DNA from: Phycisphaerae bacterium
GTDB lineage: Bacteria; Planctomycetota; Phycisphaerae; Phycisphaerales; SM1A02
Assembly: GCA_002718515.1 (NCBI GenBank)
Contig: PBEX01000025.1
Coordinates: 147,061 to 153,181 of the forward strand
DNA: 6,121 bases
Direction of reading: 5' to 3'
In this document: positions 1 through 5,889 of the stretch, in pieces
Numbering within the stretch: position 1 is the first letter of the stretch
How the letters are laid out: every line of letters begins with the position of its first letter
The notes under the pieces: model-generated
What the model was told of the DNA's origin: nothing
Databases searched by the model: none
Seen by the model: the letters and a program-made list of their open reading frames with translations, nothing else
Program-made: the position numbers and the translations under genes

Positions 1-2301
1 GATATTGGCGATGACCTTTCATGGCGTCTCATGCTTGATATCCATGAACCCGAAGATGATGATGCTTGGAAACTCGTCTTTGGATTGCGTTCAGCGGAAG
101 ACTCTTCAAGGGAAGTCTTAGCAGAAGATGTCTGGAACGGCACTGTTGGAGACGGCGGCCAAGGCGACCATCTACCCGACCTTATTCTCACTGAGATTGA
201 TAGAGCTGCAACGCTTTATCCAAAACTTGAAAAAGCGCTCGCAGAACAAGCTCCCACGCACATGGAACTCTCAAGTGCAGAAGCGCATTCATTCCTCGTT
301 GAATACATGCCGCTACTTGAAGAGTCAGGTTTTATTGTCAGCGCGCCATCGTGGTGGGGCAGCGAGCAAAGCATATTATCTGCGACATTGCACATCGATT
401 CGCCTTCACTTGAATCAGTTCTCAGCGAGCGACCTGAAGGCAACATCTCATCTTCAGCAATGCTTGGACTGAACGCGATTGTTGAATGTCAATGGAAAGT
501 TTCCATTGGTGGGCATCTTCTAACTCGCGAAGAGTTTGAGCAACTATTGAAACAGAAACAGCCACTTGTCAAAGTCAACGGGCAATGGGTGCATCTTCAA
601 AAAGGTGCAATCGAAGAAGCCAAAAAGTTGTTTGCAAATGGGGATGTCACAAACATGCCACTCGTTGAAGCGCTCCGCTTAGCACAAGGTGACAGTGACG
701 CACTCAAGACGCTCACAATTGGCGGAATGACTGCAACGGGCTGGGTGAAGGAACTCATCGAGTCAACAACTGATAGCGAATCATTACCTGACATTGCTCA
801 GCCGCCAAACTTTGAGGGGCAACTTCGTCCGTATCAATTGACTGGCCTGAGATGGCTTGCATTCCTATCAAAATTCGGTATTGGTTCATGCCTTGCTGAT
901 GACATGGGTCTTGGTAAAACAATTCAGCTCATTGCGCTCATGCAACATGAACGCCTTGAAACTCCGCATGTCATTGGCCCAACCTTGTTAGTTGTGCCAA
1001 CATCCGTGATTGGGAACTGGGTGAGAGAAATTGATAAGTTCGCCCCAGAATTAACGGTTCATGTCCAACACGGTTCAGAACGCCCCCTTGGTGATGAATT
1101 CGCAGAAATTGTTGCAAACTCAGACATCGTCATTACCACTTATGGCCTTGTACACCGTGACCGAGAAACGCTTGGCAAAGTGTCGTGGTACCGCGTTGCA
1201 CTTGATGAAGCGCAGTACATTAAGAATCCACCAACAAAACAGGCTCAAGCGATACGTGCGCTTCAAGCGTGGCACCGCGTAGCACTAACAGGTACACCTG
1301 TCGAAAACCGACTTGTCGAGTTGTGGTCCATCATGGAATTCCTAAACCCTGGTTACCTTGGTCCTGCAGCGACATTCAAACGAACTGTCGCAAGACCAAT
1401 TGAACAAAGGCGAGACCCACGCAAAACGGAGCAACTCAGAAGCATGATTCAGCCATTTGTTTTGCGTCGGTTGAAAACAGACGCAACAGTTATTGACGAC
1501 TTGCCTGATTGCGTTCAAACGAAAGAGTATGCCAATCTCACTAAAGAACAGGCGGGCATGTATGAGCAAGTTGTCAATAGGATGATGAGTGAAGTGGAGC
1601 GTTCCGAAGGCATTCAGCGCCGCGGACTCGTGCTCTCTACGCTTGTCAAACTAAAGCAAATTTGTAATCACCCAGCACACTACAGTCAAGCAGGGCACCA
1701 AGACGGTATCACGCAAAAAGACACAAGCGCTCTTGGTCTTCAATCTTTACGCTCTGGCAAAGCGCAACGACTCATGTCACTGCTTGAAGAAGTTGTTGCA
1801 ACTGGGGAAAAAGCGCTTGTCTTTACGCAGTTTAGAGAAATGGGTCGCTTGCTCTCTGCCATGATTCAGCACGACCTCGATTGCGAGACCCTCTTTTTAC
1901 ATGGTGGCACACCCCCCAAACGAAGACAGCAATTCATCGATCGTTTCCAAGCAGATGATGGGAATGTTCCTGTGTTTATTCTCTCGCTCAAAGCAGGCGG
2001 TGTTGGTTTAAACCTAACTGCGGCAAACCACGTCTTCCACTTTGACAGATGGTGGAACCCGGCGATTGAAAATCAAGCAACTGACAGGGCGTTTAGAATT
2101 GGACAAAAACGAACGGTTCAAGTGCATAAGTTCGTTTGTACTGGCACGCTTGAAGAACGCATCGACCAAATGATTGAACAGAAGATGGAACTCGCTGAGA
2201 ACATCGTTGGCTCAGGTGAGAATTGGATTTCAGACTTGTCAGTCGGACAACTGCGTGAAATGCTCGTCCTCAGAGAATCCGCTATGGAGAGTGACATATG
2301 A
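1..2301 (+). CDS. SNF2-family DEAD/H-like ATPase (HepA/Rad54-type), 5' truncated by window edge
   Basis: This is a superfamily 2 double-stranded-DNA translocase that would use ATP hydrolysis to remodel DNA-protein complexes in the cytoplasm. The frame is open from base 1, and the residues before the ATG at 31 continue a SNF2-associated domain (DUF3670-like, with W-R-L, DDDAW and AEDVW elements), so the true start lies upstream and ATG 31 is not the start. Numbering from that ATG: the associated domain covers about 1-150 with a GFIVSAPSWW element at 100-109; motif I DDMGLGKT at 290-297 (Lys296); motif II DEAQ at 392-395; motif III LTGTP at 419-423; a KLKQICNHP element; motif V KAGGVGLNLT at 654-663; motif VI QATDRAFRIGQ at 682-692. 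Both RecA-like lobes look intact. The DEAQ box and the order of domains fit the bacterial SNF2 type that is found beside SWIM proteins. It overlaps the next gene by ATGA. The physiological role is not shown by the sequence. Confidence 0.95.
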   Translation, partial: DIGDDLSWRLMLDIHEPEDDDAWKLVFGLRSAEDSSREVLAEDVWNGTVGDGGQGDHLPDLILTEIDRAATLYPKLEKALAEQAPTHMELSSAEAHSFLVEYMPLLEESGFIVSAPSWWGSEQSILSATLHIDSPSLESVLSERPEGNISSSAMLGLNAIVECQWKVSIGGHLLTREEFEQLLKQKQPLVKVNGQWVHLQKGAIEEAKKLFANGDVTNMPLVEALRLAQGDSDALKTLTIGGMTATGWVKELIESTTDSESLPDIAQPPNFEGQLRPYQLTGLRWLAFLSKFGIGSCLADDMGLGKTIQLIALMQHERLETPHVIGPTLLVVPTSVIGNWVREIDKFAPELTVHVQHGSERPLGDEFAEIVANSDIVITTYGLVHRDRETLGKVSWYRVALDEAQYIKNPPTKQAQAIRALQAWHRVALTGTPVENRLVELWSIMEFLNPGYLGPAATFKRTVARPIEQRRDPRKTEQLRSMIQPFVLRRLKTDATVIDDLPDCVQTKEYANLTKEQAGMYEQVVNRMMSEVERSEGIQRRGLVLSTLVKLKQICNHPAHYSQAGHQDGITQKDTSALGLQSLRSGKAQRLMSLLEEVVATGEKALVFTQFREMGRLLSAMIQHDLDCETLFLHGGTPPKRRQQFIDRFQADDGNVPVFILSLKAGGVGLNLTAANHVFHFDRWWNPAIENQATDRAFRIGQKRTVQVHKFVCTGTLEERIDQMIEQKMELAENIVGSGENWISDLSVGQLREMLVLRESAMESDI

Positions 2302-3137
2302 AACCAGTGATTCCACCAAAGAAGGGCAAAGCGAACATGAAACTCAAAACCGCAATGGAAGATTTGCGGCTTCATGCGCCTGCTTCATGGGTGATTGAGT
2401 CAATCGATGCAAACTTTTCCCCAGACCGAATGGTTGCGGGATTAACGTATGCAATGGACGGCCAAATCAGAACGCTTAAACTCAGTGAAGGTGAAATCTC
2501 AGCGAGCGTTCAGTGCACTGAAGAAAAGCCATTCAAGTTAACAATCAAAGTGCCAGTGCTCACTTCTGATGGCTGGATGAAAGTAGCGAAACTCATGGCG
2601 GTCGAAGCAAGGATGGCAGCGAGATTGTCAGCAGGACGTATTCCACCAACACTTGCCGCGATGCTCAGAGAATGTAACCAATCACCATTTATTGGTGACA
2701 TCGAATCAAATTGCACTTGTAAAGATAAAAAACCATGCAAGCATGCCGCTGCAGCGCTCTTCCTCACAGCAGAGAGACTCCTTGCAACACCCCTTCGATA
2801 TTTTGAGATGCGAGGAACAGGTAAGGACGACCTTCTTTTGAAACTTCGACAAGCACGAACGCTTGATGCAAAAGGACAAGCCAAAGCGCACAGTAGTGTT
2901 CGCGAAGACGTACTCCCTGAACTGGTTCCATTTGAATCTTGTCTTGAGGACTTCTGGCGTATGCCACGTTCACCGAAAGATGCAGACAGAGCACCAATGC
3001 CTCCACACCTACCTCACACACTTCTTCGCCGTCTTGGTATCTCTCCCATGGATGCAAAATTCCCTATGGTTGGGCTACTAGAGACGATTTACGACGAAGT
3101 TTCGCGGATTGCACGCGAGCAACGCCGAGATTCCTGA
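2298..3137 (+). CDS. SWIM zinc-finger domain protein, partner of the SNF2 ATPase
   Basis: This 279-residue protein carries one SWIM zinc-binding motif, C139-x-C141-x5-C147-x-H149, followed by AAAALFLTAERL as is usual in this family. SWIM modules are thought to bind DNA or protein. The region before the motif (about 20-130) resembles the usual N-terminal part of bacterial SWIM proteins: a YAMDGQIRTLKLSEGEISASV strand region, then a helix with a W-x-K-V-A-K-type element and AARLSAGRIPPTL. After it come TPLRYFEMRG and a charged helix. The ATG is set by a 4-nt ATGA overlap with the SNF2 stop, and a GGAGAG Shine-Dalgarno at 2286-2291 stands 6 nt before it, so the two genes are probably translationally coupled. 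SNF2-SWIM gene pairs recur in bacteria, which supports a shared complex or pathway. No catalytic motif is visible. The function beyond zinc and nucleic-acid or protein binding is inference. Confidence 0.88.
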   Translation: MKPVIPPKKGKANMKLKTAMEDLRLHAPASWVIESIDANFSPDRMVAGLTYAMDGQIRTLKLSEGEISASVQCTEEKPFKLTIKVPVLTSDGWMKVAKLMAVEARMAARLSAGRIPPTLAAMLRECNQSPFIGDIESNCTCKDKKPCKHAAAALFLTAERLLATPLRYFEMRGTGKDDLLLKLRQARTLDAKGQAKAHSSVREDVLPELVPFESCLEDFWRMPRSPKDADRAPMPPHLPHTLLRRLGISPMDAKFPMVGLLETIYDEVSRIAREQRRDS

Positions 3138-3193
3138 AAGAAAAGTGAAGTGGGGGACTTATCTCTCATGCACAGGGCATGTGTCGTTATTGG

Positions 3194-3221
3194 ACGCAAA
3201 AATTTTCCAACTTACGCAAAA
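3194..3221. repeat. Direct repeat pair ACGCAAAA, 20 bp apart
   Basis: ACGCAAAA occurs at 3194-3201 and 3214-3221, with starts 20 bp apart, about two turns of the helix. The pair lies in the spacer upstream of the small basic gene, where a regulator could bind. The same 8-mer also occurs inside the SNF2 gene at 1419-1426 and 1711-1718, so it is not rare here and the pairing may be chance. Confidence 0.3.
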
Positions 3222-3230
3222 GTCACCCTG

Positions 3231-3236
3231 TATAGC
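3231..3236 (+). promoter_or_regulatory. Possible -10 box for the small basic gene
   Basis: TATAGC at 3231-3236 resembles a sigma-70 -10 box and would start transcription near 3243, leaving a leader of about 40 nt. No convincing -35 box lies 16-18 bp upstream. The call is weak, but the spacer is long enough for the gene to have its own promoter. Confidence 0.25.
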
Positions 3237-3252
3237 AGTCGATAGGCATTTA

Positions 3253-3266
3253 CCCACAATTGTGGG
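3253..3266. promoter_or_regulatory. Perfect 14-bp palindrome upstream of the small basic gene
   Basis: CCCACAATTGTGGG at 3253-3266 is perfectly self-complementary. It ends 5 nt before the GAGGT Shine-Dalgarno of the small gene. In DNA it could be an operator for a dimeric repressor, just downstream of the possible -10 box. In RNA it could form a CCCAC/GTGGG hairpin with an AATT loop that would affect ribosome access. Which of these applies cannot be told from the sequence. Confidence 0.5.
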
Positions 3267-3283
3267 CATATGAGGTACACACC

Positions 3284-3541
3284 ATGAATAATAGTCAAAA
3301 CGCATCTGAACACGTAAGACCTATGCTCGCAGCAATGGCTCGCTCCATTGAGGCTGCTCGTGCAAAACGAAGCAAGCCACAGCAAAACTCATGGCATGGA
3401 TCGTCGGAGGGGACGACCCCACTCTCACCTCAGTTCAAAATCGGTAGCCCGCTAGCCGAGAACGGTAAAGCGAAAGCAAAACCAAAGACAGCAGCGGGCT
3501 CATTTTTCAGAGATCGAGATTCCTACCGCAAGGCGGGCTAA
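3284..3541 (+). CDS. Small basic hypothetical protein (85 aa)
   Basis: I do not recognise this protein. It has 85 residues: a short polar start, a predicted amphipathic helix at about 10-30 (HVRPMLAAMARSIEAARAKR), a long Ser/Pro/Gly/Lys-rich middle that is probably disordered (including KAKAKPK), and a C-terminal end SFFRDRDSYRKAG. It has 15 Lys/Arg against 6 Asp/Glu, no cysteine, no signal peptide and no membrane segment. The ATG at 3284 is chosen because GAGGT at 3272-3276 stands 7 nt upstream; an in-frame TTG at 3260 lies inside a palindrome and lacks such a site. The gene is 146 nt after the SWIM stop and followed by a strong terminator, which supports a real transcribed unit. Such a composition suits nucleic-acid or ribosome contact, but that is only inference. 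Confidence 0.6.
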   Translation: MNNSQNASEHVRPMLAAMARSIEAARAKRSKPQQNSWHGSSEGTTPLSPQFKIGSPLAENGKAKAKPKTAAGSFFRDRDSYRKAG

Positions 3542-3568
3542 TCTCAGTGTATTTTGATCCATCCTGAC

Positions 3569-3610
3569 AAAAGAAAAGAGCACTTCATTTGAAGTGCTCT
3601 TTTCTTTTTT
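3569..3610. terminator. Bidirectional intrinsic terminator between convergent genes
   Basis: An uninterrupted 18-bp inverted repeat, 3569-3586 paired with 3591-3608, encloses a 4-nt ATTT loop. Its core GAGCACTTC/GAAGTGCTC is flanked by an A-rich tract on the left and TTTTCTTTTTT on the right, so each strand gives a stem followed by a U-rich run. It lies 28 nt after the small gene's stop and 22 nt past the rplS stop, and so can end transcription from both directions. Confidence 0.93.
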
Positions 3611-3630
3611 ATACTTTTTGGTTCTGAAAC

Positions 3631-4005
3631 TTACGCGTTCTTAAGTCCACGTCGTTGATCACGAAGTCTACGTGACTTACCAACTCTGTCTCGCAAGTAG
3701 TACAGTTTCGCTCTTCGCGCATCACCACGGCGAACGACTTCGATTTTTGCAATACGAGGTGAGTGAAGTGGGAAAATCCGCTCTACACCTTCGTTGGCAA
3801 CAATCCGTCTAACTGTGATTGTTTCGTTGACGCCGCGATTGTTGCGGCTAATGTATACACCTTGAAAAACCTGCACACGTTCTTTGTCGCCTTCGACAAT
3901 TGTGTAGTGCACGTTGATTGTGTCGCCAATCGTGAAGTCTGGAAAGAAACCTACTTCGCGAAGTTGACCTTGTGTAACTGATTCAATGAGTTGTTGCGTA
4001 CCCAT
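3631..4005 (-). CDS. rplS: 50S ribosomal protein L19
   Basis: L19 is a large-subunit ribosomal protein located at the interface with the 30S subunit. The 124-residue product shows the family pattern: an N-terminal helix ([13 protein letters not shown]), then [27 protein letters not shown], then [12 protein letters not shown], then [35 protein letters not shown]. The tail [13 protein letters not shown] is basic and a little longer than in E. coli L19 (about 115 residues). The start ATG has a strong Shine-Dalgarno, AAAAGGAG at 4019-4012, 6 nt upstream. It is the last gene of the rpsP-trmD-rplS cluster, 59 nt after trmD, and ends just before the shared terminator. Confidence 0.97.
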   Translation of the reverse strand: MGTQQLIESVTQGQLREVGFFPDFTIGDTINVHYTIVEGDKERVQVFQGVYISRNNRGVNETITVRRIVANEGVERIFPLHSPRIAKIEVVRRGDARRAKLYYLRDRVGKSRRLRDQRRGLKNA

Positions 4006-4027
4006 GTGGTACTCCTTTTCATGTAGC

Positions 4028-4067
4028 CCTGTGCTGTTGCAACAGGTGTGACTTGAGTCTTGACTCA
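4028..4067 (-). promoter_or_regulatory. Two small hairpins in the trmD-rplS spacer
   Basis: Read on the - strand, TGAGT-CAAG-ACTCA (4067-4054) includes the trmD stop codon. It is followed by the perfect 12-nt palindrome CTGTTGCAACAG (4045-4034), which can also pair in a wider form as CCTGT/ACAGG at 4046-4042 and 4032-4028. Neither is followed by a U-run, so they are not obvious terminators. They could be RNA-processing, stability or translation-control elements that let L19 be made at a different level from TrmD. Confidence 0.4.
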
Positions 4068-4781
4068 GGGGTCAACTTCCTCTGTTTTGAGCAAGTCAGG
4101 TCTTCGCACCGCTGTGCGTTTTCTTGATTGCTCTTGTCGCCAAGCGTCCACTGCGTCGTGGTCTCCGCTTAACAAAACTTCTGGCACTTCCATTTCATTC
4201 CAAACACGAGGACGTGTGTAGTGCGGGCAGTCGAGCACACGGTTTCCGTCTGCATCCCGCTGTGAAAAGGAATCCTCGGCTGCAGAATCTGCATGACCAA
4301 GAACGCCAGGGAGAAGTCTGACAACTGCGTCAACAAGAAGCAGTGCAGGGAGTTCTCCGCCACTGAGTACATAATCACCTGTACTCAGTTCGAGGGGTTC
4401 AAGCATCTCAATGACACGCTCGTCGATACCCTCATAGTGACCTGCAATGAGAAGTAAATGTTTCTCCTTTGCAAGTTGCTCAACTCGTTCTTGCGTGAGC
4501 GGTTCACCTTGCGGCGTAAAGTGCACACGCTGAGTTGGAATATTTGATTGTCGTTCAACCGCTTTGACTGCGTCGTAGAGTGGTTGACACATCATGACCA
4601 TCCCTGGTCCACCACCAAACGGTCTGTCATCGACCTTTCGGTGTTTGTTTTCGGCCCAATCTCTGATGTCGAAGGTATTGATTTCGACATGTCCTGCATC
4701 TCGTGCACGTTTGACAATGCTCGTATCCAAAGTCGCTTCAAGCATCTCTGGAAATAATGTCAAAATGTCGATCCGCATCAT
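4065..4781 (-). CDS. trmD: tRNA (guanine-N1-)-methyltransferase, m1G37
   Basis: TrmD transfers a methyl group from S-adenosylmethionine to N1 of G37 next to the anticodon in tRNAs, which prevents +1 frameshifting. The 238-residue protein has the SPOUT trefoil-knot fold signature: [13 protein letters not shown] at the start, [16 protein letters not shown] at 48-63, [15 protein letters not shown] at 109-123, [16 protein letters not shown] at 132-147, and DSF with Asp170 corresponding to the catalytic Asp169 of the E. coli enzyme, then LDCPHYTRP. Length is typical. Two adjacent ATG codons are possible: 4781 or 4778. TAAGG at 4790-4786 is 4 nt from the first and 7 nt from the second, and the family usually begins MRID, so 4778 is likely the real start. 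The gene lies between rpsP and rplS, and no rimM is present. Confidence 0.97.
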   Translation of the reverse strand: MMRIDILTLFPEMLEATLDTSIVKRARDAGHVEINTFDIRDWAENKHRKVDDRPFGGGPGMVMMCQPLYDAVKAVERQSNIPTQRVHFTPQGEPLTQERVEQLAKEKHLLLIAGHYEGIDERVIEMLEPLELSTGDYVLSGGELPALLLVDAVVRLLPGVLGHADSAAEDSFSQRDADGNRVLDCPHYTRPRVWNEMEVPEVLLSGDHDAVDAWRQEQSRKRTAVRRPDLLKTEEVDP

Positions 4782-4792
4782 TGGACCTTAAA

Positions 4793-4808
4793 CGACTTGA
4801 GTAAGTCG
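4793..4808 (-). promoter_or_regulatory. Short hairpin in the rpsP-trmD spacer
   Basis: CGACTT at 4793-4798 and AAGTCG at 4803-4808 form a perfect 6-bp stem with a 4-nt loop. It fits exactly between the rpsP stop (4814) and the trmD Shine-Dalgarno (4790-4786). There is no U-run long enough for efficient termination. It could tune trmD translation or protect the rpsP message, since r-proteins are needed in much larger amounts than TrmD. That role is inference. Confidence 0.4.
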
Positions 4809-4813
4809 CTCCC

Positions 4814-5080
4814 TTACCCTAGTTTTTTCCCAGGGGTTGGGTCAATGTCTGCTCGTTTAAGCAAACTCTTCACAGTGCTAGACGGTTGAGCGCCAACACT
4901 GAGCCAGTAATCGATTCGATCTGGCTTCAAGTTAAGTTGTTTATCTTCTGGTGCAATTGGGTCGTACCAACCAAGTTCTTCGATGACTCTGCCATCTCTT
5001 GGCGAACGTTTATCCATTGCATTTAACCGGTAAAACGGTCGATGACGTCGACCCATTCTCTTTAATCGCAATACAACCAT
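4814..5080 (-). CDS. rpsP: 30S ribosomal protein S16
   Basis: S16 is a small-subunit protein that binds 16S rRNA early in 30S assembly. The 88-residue product shows the family core: VVLRLKRMGRRHRPFYRL, then DKRSPRDGRVIEELGWYDP, then LNLKPDRIDYWLSVGAQPSSTVKSLLKRA. It is slightly longer than E. coli S16 (82 residues), with a short KKLG end. The NAMDKRSPRDGR wording looks planctomycete-like from memory. The ATG is well supported by AGAAGGAG at 5095-5088, 7 nt upstream. It is the first gene of the rpsP-trmD-rplS cluster; trmD begins 32 nt after its stop, a gap too short to hold rimM. Confidence 0.97.
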   Translation of the reverse strand: MVVLRLKRMGRRHRPFYRLNAMDKRSPRDGRVIEELGWYDPIAPEDKQLNLKPDRIDYWLSVGAQPSSTVKSLLKRADIDPTPGKKLG

Positions 5081-5198
5081 CGTTGTACTCCTTCTGTTGG
5101 GCTTTGCTCGTGACTTCTAATGTCACTGCGTTCCGTAGAGCCGTTGAAGACCGTCAACAAGGGCCGTGCGGAGACGCTACACAAAGCGACTTTGCGAA
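5081..5198 (-). promoter_or_regulatory. rpsP 5' leader with small hairpins
   Basis: If transcription starts near 5198, the leader is about 118 nt. On the - strand it can form three small hairpins: CGCAAAG/CTTTGTG around a TCG loop (5196-5180, one G-U pair), GTTGA/TCAAC with a 6-nt loop (5158-5143), and GTGAC/GTCAC with a 7-nt loop (5126-5110). ACGG also occurs four times between 5167 and 5133. Ribosomal operons are often controlled through structured leaders, but this does not match one I recognise, and short stems of this size can arise by chance. Confidence 0.35.
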
Positions 5199-5204
5199 CG
5201 GAAT

Positions 5205-5232
5205 ATTGTATCAAAAAAGGTCTGAGCCGCAA
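5205..5232 (-). promoter_or_regulatory. Candidate sigma-70 promoter for the rpsP cluster
   Basis: On the - strand TTGCGG (5232-5227) and TACAAT (5210-5205) form a -35/-10 pair with a 16-bp spacer. The -10 box matches the consensus at five of six positions; the -35 box only at TTG. The pair begins right after the M50 stop codon (5238-5236), which suggests the ribosomal cluster is transcribed separately from the protease gene. Read-through from upstream is also possible, as no terminator is visible after the M50 gene. Confidence 0.5.
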
Positions 5233-5235
5233 AGA

Positions 5236-5889
5236 TTACGATGAAAACAGCGTATACAAGATCCCTACATACGCTCCTGCGACCTGATGAGCGAGCATAA
5301 AGGCAAAAGAAGCCGCATTTGTCCAGATGAGGAAGAGTAAAAACAAGAGTCCAGCGATGCCCGCTTGGGGATGACTGTACCACCTCGCAACGGTTGGCGA
5401 CAAGTTGGAAAGAATCACTGAGCCGTCTAAGGGGGGAATCGGAAGAAGATTAAATGCAAAGAGCACGAGGTTTAAAAACCCGCCCGTAAAGAGAAAAATC
5501 GTGAGGTCTGTTTGTTCGCCTTCCAAGTCAATGACAAACGCAAGAATGGTCAGCGTGATAAACGCAAGTACTAAGTTCATCACTGGTCCTGCAGCCGAAA
5601 CCAATATGCGTCCCCATTTGCCATGCCTAAATCGGTACGGATTAATCGGCATGAGTCCCCACGCAATTCCAAGAAGTAGAAAGACGACAATCGAAGGAAC
5701 GCCCATGTGCACAATCGGGTTTGCAGTCATGTGACCAGTAGTAATCGGTGTGTCATCACCTTCATAGATGGCAGCCCACCCGTGTGCGAGTTCGTGAAGT
5801 GTGATTGCCGCAATCACCCAGAAAATCCACGAAACAAGTTCAGTCCCTTGACCGTTTTGCCATAATTCGTGCACCCACCATCCTGTCAC
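5236..5889 (-). CDS. Site-2-protease-like M50 family zinc metallopeptidase, multi-pass membrane
   Basis: This predicted inner-membrane protease of family M50 would cleave substrates within or near the membrane. The 217-residue protein has HELAHG at 32-37 (zinc ligands His32 and His36, catalytic Glu33), SAAGPVMN at 98-105, and NLLPIPPLDGS at 147-157, where Asp155 is the expected third zinc ligand. Hydrophobic segments lie at about 18-42, 64-82, 95-120, 130-150 and 175-215. It has no PDZ domain and no CBS domain, so it is the short, minimal M50 type found in many bacteria; its substrate is unknown. The GTG at 5889 is the furthest upstream start possible, because an in-frame TGA directly precedes it. 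The start overlaps the stop of the upstream gene by GTGA, and no clear Shine-Dalgarno is present, so translation is probably coupled. Confidence 0.9.
   Translation of the reverse strand: MTGWWVHELWQNGQGTELVSWIFWVIAAITLHELAHGWAAIYEGDDTPITTGHMTANPIVHMGVPSIVVFLLLGIAWGLMPINPYRFRHGKWGRILVSAAGPVMNLVLAFITLTILAFVIDLEGEQTDLTIFLFTGGFLNLVLFAFNLLPIPPLDGSVILSNLSPTVARWYSHPQAGIAGLLFLLFLIWTNAASFAFMLAHQVAGAYVGILYTLFSS

Noticed and set aside
31..33. ATG at 31 as the start of the SNF2 gene
   Set aside because: The frame is open to base 1 and the residues on both sides belong to the same SNF2-associated domain, so the gene starts outside the window.
2510..2884. Open frame of 124 codons on the - strand inside the SWIM gene
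   Set aside because: It is a shadow of the SWIM coding frame; the sense protein has the conserved zinc motif and the antisense one shows no domain.
1..3137. SNF2-SWIM pair as part of a DISARM-like or other antiphage system
   Set aside because: No methyltransferase, phospholipase-D-like, nuclease or other defence gene is visible beside it, and the other flank is a ribosomal cluster. The upstream side cannot be seen.
3157..3176. CATGC/GCATG inverted repeat at 3168-3182 region after the SWIM gene as a terminator
   Set aside because: The stem is only 5 bp and is not followed by a T-run.
3260..3283. In-frame TTG start that would lengthen the small basic protein by 8 residues
   Set aside because: It lies inside the palindrome, has no Shine-Dalgarno, and the extra residues cover the GAGGT site that serves the ATG at 3284.
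4999..5244. Open frame on the + strand across rpsP and its leader
   Set aside because: It runs antisense to the well-supported S16 gene and its promoter region, and its product has no recognisable features.
5405..5734. Open frame of 109 codons on the + strand inside the M50 gene
   Set aside because: It is antisense to a gene with clear HExxH and LDG motifs and has no recognisable product.
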